Positions 40,274 to 53,200 of a DNA stretch of 64,000 nt are shown piece by piece. Made by a program: the position numbers and the translations under genes. Numbering within the stretch: position 1 is the stretch's first letter; each line of letters begins with the position of its first letter. Under the pieces are notes generated by a model. It searched no databases, had not been told where the DNA came from, and was given only the letters and a program-made list of their open reading frames with translations. This DNA is from Hypomesus transpacificus (lineage: Eukaryota; Chordata; Actinopteri; Osmeriformes; Osmeridae). The DNA lies in NCBI RefSeq assembly GCF_021917145.1, contig NC_061080.1, positions 10,305,631-10,369,630 on the forward strand. The letters run 5' to 3'.

Positions 40274-42050
40274 CTGGTTAGGTGGGAGACATCAATGGAT
40301 CAAAGAACTTTTAACACTTTGAATTTCGACTAAAAGTGTAACTAATAAAGCATGCATCACGGCAAGCAGCAGCACTTACATGGTGGCTTCCATTACTGCG
40401 AGCAGCACATTCATTTAATTAGTTTGATGTGTAATTCAACATAAGATTATCAATTGTGAAACGGTTAAACACTAACAGCTAAAAGCTCAGTAATGTGTTG
40501 ATTTGATGCCGGTTTGCTACATCGGACATTGATGACTTACTCACTGTATTAAATATTTTTAGTTAAATACAAACTGGTCTCTAATCGCACAAACAAGCTA
40601 GCTATGGATAGTAGCCAACTTGTGTTTCCCAACCTGTATCTAGTTTTGATGGCTTCAACTAAGACAACCTGTTCTATGAGAAGCCTAACCCTTACTGTTA
40701 GTAAGTGGAGCTTACATTCTTCTTAAATTCTTCTTAAATTTAAGAAGCAAACTGATCAACTACATCCTTAGACTACTAAATAGCATCCGTGGACTCATCT
40801 GTAAACTATGAAACTGTGGTTTTCCCTGTGTGTTAGTAATCTGCACCGTGTTTCACAGTCAATAAGACGCTTGCATTTACTGAAATAAGATGCTACATTT
40901 AGGCCTACACCTTAGACATGTGTAGGTAGCTGTCTCTATCACTGCCGTAATATTGGGGTATGTCTAATGTGTAATTGAAAGTGTAAATAAAAAAGTTGTT
41001 TTCATGTTCCCAAAGATAGCGTAACTAATGAGGCATGTTTGAGATTTCACAACACTCTTTAAGAAAATAAAGATACACCAATTACAGAAGATCGCTAATA
41101 CAGACACTGTACAATTTTCCCAGTCGCTGAATGCAGAAAAATGTAACTAGTAGCCTAGCCGCTATTCCTAAATGAGTAGATTAACCCAAGTCTCAGCAGT
41201 GAGGCTAGCCATCTGCGAGAGTTGATGAACGGAAGTTACATGAGTCAAATTACAACCATTCAAAAACGCGTTAATCTATTGTTGATTTGATCATATAAAT
41301 GCATGTTCTTATAGTTAATGGTATTCAATTATATAATTTGGTTGTGAATATTAAACTAGTTATTTCTTCAAATCGCTCAAAAGGGTTCGACCTCCCTGCT
41401 AAAGCTAGAGCTAGCAGTGCTAGCACTACTGTAGCTAGTTGGAAGGAGCAACTGCATAGGGACAACATTTGCATTATTCTAGCTCTAATTACCACAAATT
41501 CACGACAATCATCTCACCCCATCCATCTTGAGTCGACCTCCTTTGATTGATAAATAGCTGTCGTTATCACCCTTTCTTCCTTCTCCTCCTACCGTCAGTT
41601 AACACGAGGCTAACGTCCGTGATTCAGGACTGAAAGTGTTCGGTCGTTGGTTAGGGAGCACATCAGAAACAGCATCATATTGTGGTTCGGAACATTTTCT
41701 GATAGAAATAATCCACGATCAGACATTGATGGCATTAATGAAATTATTAATTGATACAATGCAAAAAAGGGACCAGTTAGTGAAGCCCTCTCTCTGTCAC
41801 TTTAGGGTGATCTTGTTTTTTTTCGTTTCCGGGTTACTCTCCTTTTCCGTTCCAGGTCATCGATTCGTTTTAATTTTTTTATTTTTTTTCAACATTGTTT
41901 GCAAAGACAGTGTTCAAGAATTACATGCCATTTACGTAATACAGGTATTTTCTGTCAGATTAAACATAAAAGATCTTTATTTTTTAAAGACGGCAGTAAC
42001 ACTTCAATGAATGAACAATATGGATAGGGATATACAACACAATATAAAAA
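40274..42050. other. Intergenic / 5' region of ZNF-A, no gene recognised
   Basis: AT-rich, without domain-bearing ORFs. A 5' untranslated exon and promoter of ZNF-A are expected here but no convincing donor/TSS pair was identified. Confidence 0.4.
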
Positions 42051-42054
42051 ATGA

Positions 42055-42300
42055 CTAAATCAAATCAAATCACATTTATTTGTATAGCCCTTTTTACACG
42101 CAAGCATGTCACAGAGGGCTTCACATGCGCCCATAGAACTGCCCCTCAACCAACCTAAACCGTCAAGGAAAACAAGGAAAAACTCCCAGAAAAACTCCCA
42201 ACGGGAGAAAAAATGGAAGAAACCTTGGGAGGAGCAATTCAGAGAGGGATCGCCTCCTCCAGAGACGGTTGTTAGGAGAGAGGAGCAGAACACAAGCTAA
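42055..42300. repeat. Interspersed repeat (TTATTTGTATAGCCCTTTTT family)
   Basis: Begins CACATTTATTTGTATAGCCC and contains CATGTCACAGAGGGCTTCAC and GAAACCTTGGGAGGAGCAAT, the pattern of a widespread short teleost repeat. No coding capacity. Class not assigned. Confidence 0.7.
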
Positions 42301-43493
42301 ACACAGTCATACAGTGTCAATGGGTTTTGAAACACCAAAATCCATTGTTTGGCTTTATAGACGTTGGATGGGACCGGGAAACTCGCTGTTGGCCGTCATG
42401 GAGACTGGATTCCGGGTGACGACCTGGTCCAGCGTTTAGTTATTTTACAACTAAAATAAAATGAGTCTAACATCACTATAGGAAAGCATAATCACATCAT
42501 TTCTCAAGTTATTCTGTGTTACCATAGATTTTATTTAAAATGAGAGAAGTTTTAATAGCTTTTTTATTGTTTTATTTAGAAATAGAGTCAAATAGAGTTT
42601 TAAGTTCAAAGAGGAATAATTTAGAATTGGGCTTGGATTGGAGTACTCTTGCTTTATGAATATGACATTTACCAAGTAGACATAATAATTTGATTGTGAT
42701 GTCAATAAAGAGACAACCAGTATTAGAATTCAGAAACAATATAATTTTTCATAAATATGTACCAATTTGTTGTGGCATGTAAATATTTGCGTTGAAACAT
42801 CATTCCAGAATTTCTGTGAAAATGTGCATCTACAAAAAAGATGGCAGCGAAATATCTGGTTTAAATTTATTTAGGTCTTTGAGGAGTATCATTAACCCTT
42901 TAACGCCTGTTTTTTTGTCAAAACTTTTATAGCTGATCTTCAGCTCGCAGGGCTGAAACCAACTATAAAAGTAACAACGAAATAAACGGAAGACACCTTT
43001 CGTTTGGTCCCTTAAAATAAGGACCAAGATCCTTCACACCAAAGACACAAGACATTTTCTGAATTATCTGTATTTATTATAAATGTCAAGAGCCATATTT
43101 CATCATCAAGATGCAGATCATCAATAATAATCCATTAATCTCGGATAGTGGGTACATAGAGGAAGAAGGCAGATTTAATTAGTACAGCCAAGACATCTGC
43201 AACCCCCCCCCCTCAACAATCCATGAGGCAATATTGTGATTTGGATCATAACAAAAATAGAAAATTATTAATAAATCAATATTGTATTTTTATTATTACA
43301 AGGATTGTGGCAAATTACACTGCATTGGGGGTGCCGGTTGTTTTTCAAAGGCAGGTGGGACAGAGTTGTTTGAAAACTGAGGATTGATCATATCAACTGC
43401 AACTGTTTCTATGATTTACTTATTTATAGGGAATTTTCTAGGTGCTAAGAAATCACCCTAGCAACACCGCATTCTCAGCTAACAGAAAAAACC
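42301..43493. other. Intergenic, AT-rich
   Basis: No supported gene on either strand. A short C-run lies near 43201-43213. The region includes the 3' flank of ZNF-B, with TTTATT (minus AATAAA) around 43070. Confidence 0.4.
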
Positions 43494-44770
43494 CTAGTCA
43501 ACAGCATCTGCAGCGCCGGCCTCTGGTGTCGGCCCCTGCCCGGGCCCCTCCCCCGGCCCCTCCCCCAGCCCCTCCCCCGGCCCGTCCCCCGGCTCCTCCC
43601 CGTGCACCCTGTCCTGGTGTCGGTGGAGGGCGAAGATGCGTGAGAAACCCTTCCCACACACGCCGCAGCAGTAGCGCCTCTGCCTGTGGGTCTTGACGTG
43701 CAGCCTGAGGTTAGAGGGTCGGGCGAACGTCTTGCCACACTGCTGGCAGCCGTGCGGCCGCTCCCCTGAGTGATTCAGCATGTGCTCCCTCAGGTTGCTT
43801 CGCTGCGCGAAGCTGCGCCCGCACTCAGAACAGGAGAACGGCTTCAAGCCAGAGTGCATAAAGACGTGCCTCTTTAGCGCCCCGGAGTACGAGAAGTTCT
43901 TTCCGCAGATGGAGCAGTGGTACGGTCTCTCTCGAGAATGAACCTTCTGGTGGTCGTTCAGATGGCCCCTCTGACTGAAGGCCTTCCCGCACAGTTTGCA
44001 CCTGTAGGGTTTCTCTCCGGAATGGACCCTCATGTGGATCTGGAAAGCGGAGAGCTTATGGCAGTCTCTGCCGCAGATCCCACACACGTGCTGCCCGGTT
44101 TTTTTCTTCGGTGGTTTGGGGTCCTGCTCGTGTTTCGTAGCCAGCGAGTGTTTCCGGAGGGTGCTGGAGAGGTGGTATGCCTTCCCGCACACGGCACAGG
44201 CGTACGGTTTCTCCCCCGTGTGAAGTCGCATGTGGTCGGTCATGGAGCGCTTTGTGACGAACCGCTTCCCACAGACGGAGCAGAGGTGGGGTTTCTCCGC
44301 TTGGAGTTCAGCCCCCACAGGAGGAGCGTCCTCACCCCCTGGGGAGATGAACGCACCATACTCTTCATCCCCATCCTCCTCTTTCACCTTCACCTCCAAG
44401 AGCAGGGGCGATGAGGAGTTTTGCGGAGTTCCCTGGTTGCTGTGGTGAGGCTGCCTTGGGGCTACTGATGTAAACAGATCCTCCTTACTATCAAAACATT
44501 CACTGGCAGTTTCTCCTAAAAGGAAGAGAAGACGAGCTGGGTTGAAACCAGTTCACTCAGAAACCACAGAGGACGTTTCTGAAGGAGCTGGAATGTCAAA
44601 GTTACTCTTTTAGATGTTATGCTTAAATCTGGCTCAAAGATGATATGAGGGCAGTAGAAACCAGTAAACCCACCGATTGAATTCACCATAGCGACACCAT
44701 GCTCTTCATCCTCCTCTTTCACCTTCACCACCAGCTCAGGGATTGGACAGGCATGGTCTTTCAGAATTCC
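43494..44770 (-). CDS. C2H2 zinc-finger protein, 8 fingers, 5' end not found (ZNF-B)
   Basis: Exons 44674-44770 and 43494-44515, phase 1 junction, 1119 nt in frame to a TAG stop. The first visible exon encodes PELVVKVKEEDEEHG. The second starts ETASECFDSKED, has a second LEVKVKEEDGDEEYG module and then eight C2H2 fingers; it ends in a Gly-Glu-Pro-rich tail (GEGLGEGPGEGP). The first and third finger regions resemble those of ZNF-A's last exon (for example the SYSGALKRH finger), so they are paralogues. The acceptor phase shows that an upstream exon supplies the start codon. Confidence 0.8.
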
Positions 44771-44836
44771 CTGGTTACCAAGGGAGACATCGTTAAGTCT
44801 TAATTCAACAATTCATATCTAAACACAACACTCACC

Positions 44837-45574
44837 TTAATGATATACTGCACACATCGACAGAACCTGGGCTAAGTATGCTAACAGTAGCCAGCCCAGG
44901 ATGTGAATGTCCAATGTCGACATTACATTTCCACTATCAATGCATATTGGTCCAAATTCAAGACAATCCTGAATACAAGACGACTCCACCCTTTTTAATA
45001 CTTTTTTTGTGGGAAAACAGTTTTTGAAGAAGAAAATAACGTTTTCAATAATAAATACCGGCACTTGTAGCTTCTCTCTGGAGTCTGAATGCAAACTTGG
45101 TCCTAGTTGTTGTGCAAGTCCATTACGCTGAATCATTCTTCTACACCAGCCATAGCTTGCGTTGAAATCGGTGGTCGGTATGTTTAGCTCTTTGGCTATT
45201 TCCAAAGCCTTCAGTTGAATGACGGCTCTGGTAATTGGCATTCCATCATCCTGTTTTTCAGTTAGGTAGTCGCACACTCGCCTGTCAATCTCTTGGAAGC
45301 GGCCGCTCTGAGGACCGCGGTCAGATTTTCTCTGACTGTTCGCATTTTTAAGACGGTCTTTTTGGGTTCGCCATCTTCGAACATTACATTCCGTGACACC
45401 ATGTTCCTTAGCTGCTCGAGAATTGTCGGATGACTCCGCTGCATTAATCACCACGATCTTAAAACTTGCGTCATAACTCCTCCTCGGTTGTTGGTTAACC
45501 TGACCTACTTTTGAGACACTGTGTTCAAGACGATCACTGCTGTGTTCAAGACGATCACTGCTGTGTCTTTCCAT
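44837..45574 (-). CDS. HTH protein related to CENP-B/Tc5-type transposase N-termini, no DDE domain
   Basis: 245-residue ORF from an ATG. It starts with a duplicated SSDRLEH motif. Residues ~33-75 (SYDASFKIVVINAAE...VRRWRTQKDRL) look like a Brinker-type/Psq-like HTH and ~97-155 (RRVCDYLTEKQDDG...GWCRRMIQRNGL) like the CENP-B/Tc5 HTH. In pogo/Tigger-type transposases a DDE nuclease follows; here the C-terminal 80 residues are unrelated and hydrophobic at the end, so catalytic function is absent. It may be a domesticated DNA-binding fragment, a truncated transposon or an exon of a larger gene. It lies just upstream of ZNF-B on the same strand. Confidence 0.6.
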   Translation of the reverse strand: MERHSSDRLEHSSDRLEHSVSKVGQVNQQPRRSYDASFKIVVINAAESSDNSRAAKEHGVTECNVRRWRTQKDRLKNANSQRKSDRGPQSGRFQEIDRRVCDYLTEKQDDGMPITRAVIQLKALEIAKELNIPTTDFNASYGWCRRMIQRNGLAQQLGPSLHSDSREKLQVPVFIIENVIFFFKNCFPTKKVLKRVESSCIQDCLEFGPICIDSGNVMSTLDIHILGWLLLAYLAQVLSMCAVYH

Positions 45575-45810
45575 CTTTCAGGCCGATGGCACTGTACGCT
45601 ATGTAAATACCGGTACTTGGCGTCATCAGTCTAAGGAGCAAATATGAGACGAACCCACTGTTTCAGAATTATAGGAAGAAAGCCACGTCTTGTATTGGGA
45701 CCAAAACGGTACATATCTGACCTAAATAGCAACACTGTATCTGCAACTAGATACAGAGTTGAAATTACCACAACATCTACTACTACCTACTAACGTTGTC
45801 TAGTTTTACC

Positions 45811-46050
45811 TAGGGTGACCAGACGTCCTCTTTTACCCGGACATGTCCTCTTTTCGTGACCTAAGCTTTCACAACTATTACGCCCTTACAAGTTTTGGAA
45901 AGGGTATCTCCATTACGTTACACCTTCTTGAGCGAGCTCTGACTGTAGAGAGAACTGTCATATTGACCAGATAGTGCGGCATGCAATACACGACCCCCTC
46001 CGACGCAACGAAGTCTCCTCTTTTTCACAAACTCAAATCTGGTCACCCTA
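45811..46050. mobile_element. hAT-type MITE
   Basis: 240 bp with terminal inverted repeats TAGGGTGACCAGA and TCTGGTCACCCTA. The flanking octamers GTTTTACC and GTATTACG agree at six of eight positions, as an aged 8 bp hAT target-site duplication would. Confidence 0.8.
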
Positions 46051-46990
46051 GTATTACGGTAAAACGTTTACCCATCTAGCTCAAACATGGCTATTATGTA
46101 CTTCCCTAGCTGTAGCTTGCAGGCTATCACTGCAAGCAGCACTTCCCAGCTGCTACAACAGTCAACATTCACATAATTCTAGCTAGCCTACCAACGTCTG
46201 ACTAATACCGCTCACCCCGTCCATACCGAGTGACCCTTTCGCGTGCTAAAGAGTTGGGATTTGCATGGGAGACAGCGGTAAGACTGTTGACAGCAGATCA
46301 AGTGGTTGCAGGTTCAAATCACTTTCTATATGTTGCTTTGTATAAAAAGAGCTGTTTGTAGGACAAATGAAACTGTGAGACAGATTCTATGAACTGAAAA
46401 CAAACACGTGTCTTTTATTTCTATTTCAACTGTAAACCTGAATAACTGACGCATAAATAACGCGTCAGTCAAATACGTCATAGACGTGATGAACCTTCCC
46501 AGGAAACGCAACGGTCATGTGGTGAATTATGTCAGCGTCTCAATGTAGTCTCTGCCACACGCGGATTAAACCCACAAATAAGAGCAGAGTTTATGGTTAT
46601 TAAACGTGATAAATAGACCCTTGATTTCTTTAGACACTCATGATGGTTATAATTTAACCTAACAACTTGATATTAGTTACACTTGTGCTATTTCTGGGTC
46701 ACTATCTTTTCTGTAAACGGTCCTGACCATTAGAAATGGGAGTTAACAATGGCACCGGATGTAAAAGAGAGGACGTTATATATTTTCTTTTATTTGAATT
46801 ATCACATTAGTATCTGTGCATGGGTGGTGGTACGCTGGTTATCAGTGGGTGAAGATTGTGTATCTCATGTAGGATTTCAAGGCACTGTGTTGTGGAGAAC
46901 TATAACCTGTAAACAACATGGACACACCTTAAAAAACATAAAAACAGTTAGGTCTGTCGCCAAACTTGGAGATTTGTTGTAGTCATCACT
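46051..46990. other. Intergenic; possible degenerate SINE at ~46255-46340
   Basis: GGTTGCAGGTTCAAATC near 46303 fits a pol III B box, suggesting an old tRNA-SINE, but the tail is not clear. No gene seen elsewhere in this stretch. Confidence 0.35.
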
Positions 46991-47271
46991 TTCTTAGGTC
47001 ATTTTTTGTTTGTCCATCAGACTAAGGAAATCCTGACAACTGTTCAGTAAAACCGAACTATACTGAGACACAGGTCCAAGACTCAAGGTCCCTAGCAGCA
47101 AGTATGTCAGCAAAGCTGTGTTGTGATGAGTCAGAGGAAGCAATATCTCTCTCACACACACATACGCTTTCCACAAAAGGAAAAAACCTGGCTTCTTCAA
47201 GCCCCTGTCGTCGCTCCACACAGAAAGATCTGAGCGACAGGCTGACATCTTCTCCTGGTCCTCCCCGCAGC

Positions 47272-50200
47272 TCAGCACAGCAGCCTCCCCTCCTCCTGGT
47301 GGCTCTGCCTGGGCCGGCCCAGTTGCCGCGTGGGGCCCATGCGCCTCCCCCCGTGGGTGCGCTGGTGCTGCCTCAGCCCCTGCCGGTAGATGAAGCTCTT
47401 CCCGCAGTCGCTGCACCGGTAGGGTTTTTCCCCGGTGTGCAGCCGGTGGTGCACCTTCAGCTCCTCCGCCCGAGCGTAGCTCTTCCCGCACACGGAGCAC
47501 AGGTGCGGCCGGTCCCTGGTGTGGGTGAGGAGGTGGGCCGCCAGGTAGGACTGCACGCGGAAACGCCTCTCGCACACGGGGCAGCCGAACGGCCGGACGT
47601 CCGAGTGCTTCATGCTGTGCAGCCGCAGGGCGGACGCCGTGTAGTACGTCTTGTCGCACTCGGGGCAGCGGAACGGTCTCTCCCCCGTGTGGATCCGCTG
47701 GTGGATTTGGACGTAGCTCTCGTTGATGAACCTCTTGCCGCAGTCGGGGCAGGAGTAGGGCTTCTCTCGGACGTGGCCGTGCATGTGCTCCTCAAGCTGT
47801 CGCCTCTGGCTGAACTGGGTGCCACACTGCCGGCAGAAACACAGCTCCTCCAGGGGGGGCGCGGCCCGGGGGGGCAGCGGGGCACCGAGGGGGGCCGGGT
47901 TGGGACATGCCCCCTCTTTCTCCTCCTGCTGCTCCATCTGCACCTCCGGCAGGAGGTCTGGCTCCCCAGGACAGTCCACACTGGGTTTCCCTCCTGCAGA
48001 GGGAGAGAGAGAGAGGGGGTTGGGGGCGGGGTTGAGAGCAAGAGATCATGGCTTCGGACCCACAAGCTAACTGTATAGGCTAATGTCAAATGTTTTGGGA
48101 TAGCCTGTTTATGACTAGCAGGCTCCACTTTGTCCCCCTTCTCAGGGGTGAGGGATCACACTTAGCCACACCCCTCCCCTCATAGTTAATGGTCTGATCC
48201 TGTCCCTCACCTGAGTGCACCTTCTGATGCGTCTTGAGGTTTCCCTTCTGGTTGAAGCCCCTTCCACAGAGAGAGCAGCGGTGGGGCGTCTCTCCAGTGT
48301 GGATCAGCGCGTGTCTCTCCAGCTTGTAGGCGTGGGAGAACTCCCTACCACACACGGAGCAGCAGAACGTCAGCCGTGCTCTGGGCGTCGCCACCAGGCC
48401 GGCAGGGAGGACAAGAAGTGGGAGGGTCCTCTTCCTGCCCCGCCTCCTCACTGCTGGGGTTAAAGGGACAGTTAGTGGTTTGTCATCCATTTGTTGAAGG
48501 GACTATTACCAGAATAATAATAATAAGATCCATTGCAGGTTATAATAAGTGGTGGGCATACATTTATTTTTTTAATGTAGATTAATCTCACTGTAATCTT
48601 TTTTTTAATTTAGATTAATTTAGATTAAAATGGCTCATTTGAATTACGCCGAAGGCATTCAGAATGTGTGCTACCCAAATAATGACTAAAAGTAAGTCTT
48701 TGAGAATGGGTTTCTCAAGCCAGGTGAGCGAGGAGATGAGTTAGTTTGGCTGATAGAGCTGTGCTGACGGGCTTGGCTCAGTTGCACTCAAACATCGTAG
48801 TTTGGCGACGACTCTTCCCCTGCGCTACATCAGTGTTTGGCCCGGCATCTTCTGCATTAGATAAGGGATGCTTTGCGTTTAGGTGGTATTTGAGACTGGA
48901 AGAACTCCTACAGTAAACTAATTCCGCATCGCACAAGGTGCAAACAACCTTAGTCTTGTCGAGGTTTCCATTGGGAATCTTCTTAAAAATACATTTTCCC
49001 TGAAGCAAACCCGGCGGCTTCATAGCTGCATCCATGTTAGCACGTCACGTTTGATGTGGTAATTTCTTACACAAGGCATTCACACAGGTTCAAAGACTCG
49101 TTCTCGCCCCCTACAGTGCAATTCGGCTAGGTATACATCCGCGCTAAAATATCAAGGTGAAAGTCATCATAGCTTGCGTAGTATAGACCCAGCTCCCAAC
49201 CCAATTTAGAGAATAGATTAACGGCGATATTTTTTTTATTGCCAGATAAGAGTCTCACGTTAACGCAGCACGTTAACGCCGATAATGGCCCACCACTAGT
49301 TATAATCTAACTTGAGAACTTCAGAAGAAGGTTTCTAGAGAACTACCAAGTAATTTAGTACTTTAAACTGACAATGTAAGGACTTTACACAGACAGTTTA
49401 ATCTTTAATTTGAACTTCGATCAATTAACCTAGAACTGTCCGCGGCTCAGACAGGAAGCCTGCCGTTCTCACCAGGCGAGGCAGTCTCAGCAGGCGAAGC
49501 AGCCTCAGCAGACGAGGGAGCCTCAGCAGGCGAGGCAGACTCAGCAGGCGAGGCAGGCGAGGCAGCCTCAGCAGGCGAGGCAGCCTCAGCAGGCGAGGCA
49601 GCCTCAGCAGGCGAGGCAGCATCCATCCCAGCTCCTCCCAGCTGGCTGCTGCGTCGCCGAGGCCGCGTCCTGCTCCCTGCGAGTGGGGGAGAGGTGGGGG
49701 GGTTGCCCCCTCCTTCTGCTGGAGGCTTCCGACTGCGTCTCCTTCCTGTGGGAGGATGTGCCGATGGAGGGAGGAGAGGAGGGTAGAGAGGAGAGAAGAG
49801 AGGAGCTAGGGTTTATGAACACTACTTGAGCCTGTATTTTGATCGCATGGAAACCGGAAAACTGTGTTTTGCAAGAAACCTTATTTTACCAGGTAAGTCA
49901 ATTAAGGTTATCTTCTTATTTAGGCTTCTTGCAGGACAAGAAAATTCCTAACTTACAGTGCCCTCCAAAAGTATTGGAACAGTGAGGCCAATTCCTTTAT
50001 TTTTGCTGTAGACTGAAAACATTTGGGCTTGACATCAAACGATGAATGTGAAACCAGAGATCAACGTTTCAGCTTTTATTTCCAGGTATTTACATCAGGA
50101 TCTGATGCACAAATTAGAAAATATCACCTTTTTGTTCGAACCCACCCATTTGTCACGTGAGCAAAAGTATTGGAACATGTGACTGACAGGTGTGTTTTGT

Positions 50201-53200
50201 TGCCCAGGTGTGTCCTATTACATACATTATTCAATCAATAAATACCACTGAATGTCTACACTCAGGTTCAGATTGGGTAAGATAGGTTTTGTCTATGCAG
50301 ACTGTATTCAGAGGTGAAAACAACATGAAAACCAGAGCGCTGTCTTTGGGTGAAAAACAAGCAATTGTGAGTCTTAGAGAAGATGGAAAATCAATCAGAG
50401 CCATTGCAGAAACATTGGCCATAGCCAGTACAACCATTTGGAATGTCCTGAAGAAGAAGAAAACTACTGGTGTACTAAGTAACAGACATCGAACAGGTAG
50501 ACCAAGGAAAACATCAGCAGTTGATGACAGAAACATTGTGAGAGCTGTAAAGAAAGACCCTAAAACAACTGTTAGTGAGATCAGCAACAACCTCCAGATG
50601 GCAGGAGTGAAGGTATCACTATCTACTGTTCGCAGAAGACTTCATGAACAAAAGTACAAGGGCTACACCAGAAGATGCAAACCACTCATTAGCAAGAAGA
50701 ATAGGAAGGCCAGGCTGGAATTTGCCAAAAAGTACAGAGATGAACCTCAAAAATTCTGGGACAAAGTTTTATGGACTGATGAGACAAAGATTAACTTTTA
50801 CCAAAGTGATGGAAAGGCTAAAGTTTGGAGAAAGAAAGGAACTGCTCATGATCCCAAACACACAAGCTCATCTGTGAAACACGGTGGAGGTAATGTCATG
50901 GCTTGGGCTTGCATGGCTTCTTCTGGGACGGGCTCATTAATCTTCATTGAGGATATAACACATGATGGCAGCAGCAAAATGAACTCGGACGTCTACAGAA
51001 ACATTTTGTCTGCCAATTTAAGGAAAGATGCAACCAAACTGATTGGCAGAGCCTTCATCATGCAGCAAGATAACGACCCAAAACACACTGCCAAAACAAC
51101 AAAGGAGTTCATCAGGGGCAAGAAATGGAAGGTATTAGACTGGCCAAGTCAATCTCCAGACTTAAACCCTATAGAGCATGCATTTTACCTGCTTAAGAGG
51201 AGACTGAAGGGAGGAACCCCACAAAACAAACAACAACTGAAAGAGGCTGCAGTGAAAGCCTGGGAAAGCATCAAAAAGGAAGAATGCAAAAGTTTGGTGA
51301 CGTCAATGGGTCACAGACTTGCTGCAGTTATTGAAAGCAAAGGATTTGCAACTAAATATTAAGTCTTATTCACTTAAATATGTTTTAAGTATATCTGTTC
51401 CAATACTTTTGATCACATGACAAATGGGTGGATTCAAACAAAATGTGATATTTTCTTAGTTGTGCATCAGATCCTGATGTAAATACCTGGAAATAAAAGC
51501 TGAAACGTTGATCTCTGGTCTCACGTTCATTATTTGATGTCAAGCCCAAATGTTTTCAGTCTACAGCAAAAATAAAGGAATTCGCCTCACTGTTCCAATA
51601 CTTTTGGAGGGCACTGTATATATACTACAAGAAACACAGCTCCTCCAGGGGGGGGCGCGGCCCGGGGGGGCAGCGGGGCACCGAGGGGGGCCGGGCTGGG
51701 ACATGCCCCCTCCTTCTCCTCCTGCTGCTGCTGCTCCGTCTGCACCTCCTGCATCTCCATGGCCTGACAAGAGTTCCAGGCTCTACTCACCCATGGGCCG
51801 ACTGTCTTCCCCAGCATCGGGTCCCGGATCTGGGGGAGACGCCTTGGGAGGCCTCCCTCTCCTCCTCTTTCCTCCTGGAGGGGGGAGAGGCAATGTAAGT
51901 GGGAAATTTGATTACAATGTTTAGGTTGAGGGGTGGGGGTAATGGGGGGTGGTGGTGGTGGGGGGTAGAGGGGGTCTCTCAGTGTACTGTTTGAGTACTT
52001 TCATTTACATTAATCCCTGTTGAAGGAGCTGCAAATCAAGCATTTAATTACAAAGTATTTCTGCACACTGTGCATCTGACAAATAAACGTAGGTTTTATC
52101 AGAAGACTGTGAGCTGGTGTGATGGAATGGATCCTGCAGAGTAGAAGGCCTCTCTTTACCGTGGATGGGAGGAACCCTCAGCACCTCCTCTTCCCTTTTC
52201 AGGTTTGTCTTCTCTCTTCCCCTGGTCTCCTCCTCACTGTCTCCTCCCTCCCCTCGCTCCTCCTCGCCCCTGACCTCCACGATGGAGTTGTCTCCAGCTG
52301 TCTGGTCAGTCAGCCTCCAGTCCACCTCTTCACCATCAGAGTTGATCAGGCCACATATCCCCTCTTCCCCTTTCTCCTCCCCCTCTTCCTCCCCCTCTTG
52401 GTCGTTCTCGGTGTGGACAGTCAGTCTAAAGGTGTGGTCATCCAATGCCATCTTCAGACCCTCTGCCACCCTGGTGGGACTCTCACCTGTGGTGCGCGTA
52501 AAGGGATGGTACACTCAACACACACGCTATGAAGAATCATCACATTAAAATAAATTATAATTAAATAAGATTGTTGTTTAACATGCACTCATCACCTTAC
52601 CTTACCTTTCACACCCTCCTCTTCCTCCTCCTTGACAACAACTTTTATCCCCTGAATTCCACAGTGGTCGTTATGGACAACAAGGGAAAAAAACGGTCTC
52701 TGGTTGCCATGGTGACCCTCAGGACCTGGTGTCTCTGCTTGCTCCCCCTGGAGAGAATCCTGTTGAATGAAGAGAATTAGACACACGCTGTTTTATCTAG
52801 GTTAGAAAAAAAGACCCTTCAAAAGCCCTTGACGAGATAGAAAACATTTTAGTACACGTAACTTGTCTAGCTAGCTCTCCAATACAGTAGTCCAGTAAGT
52901 TTGCTAGCTACTATCATTCATTCAGATAGCCTTCTTTATAGCTTGGATAATGTAAATACATCTTGCATAACGGCAATACTAGCTCTATATTTGAAACAAA
53001 GGACCAAGTCACAAACATTGTAGAAAATATTACACGTTCCATTAGATATAGTCACATTTAGTTAGCTACCTAGACTAGCTACATTTAACTAGCTAGTGAA
53101 CACAGACGATATTGTACCTCATACATAACGAATCAATTCCTTTCAGATTCTCCTCAGTGTATTGTGAAAAATAAGTTGGCTAACGTCACTAGCGATGTCA

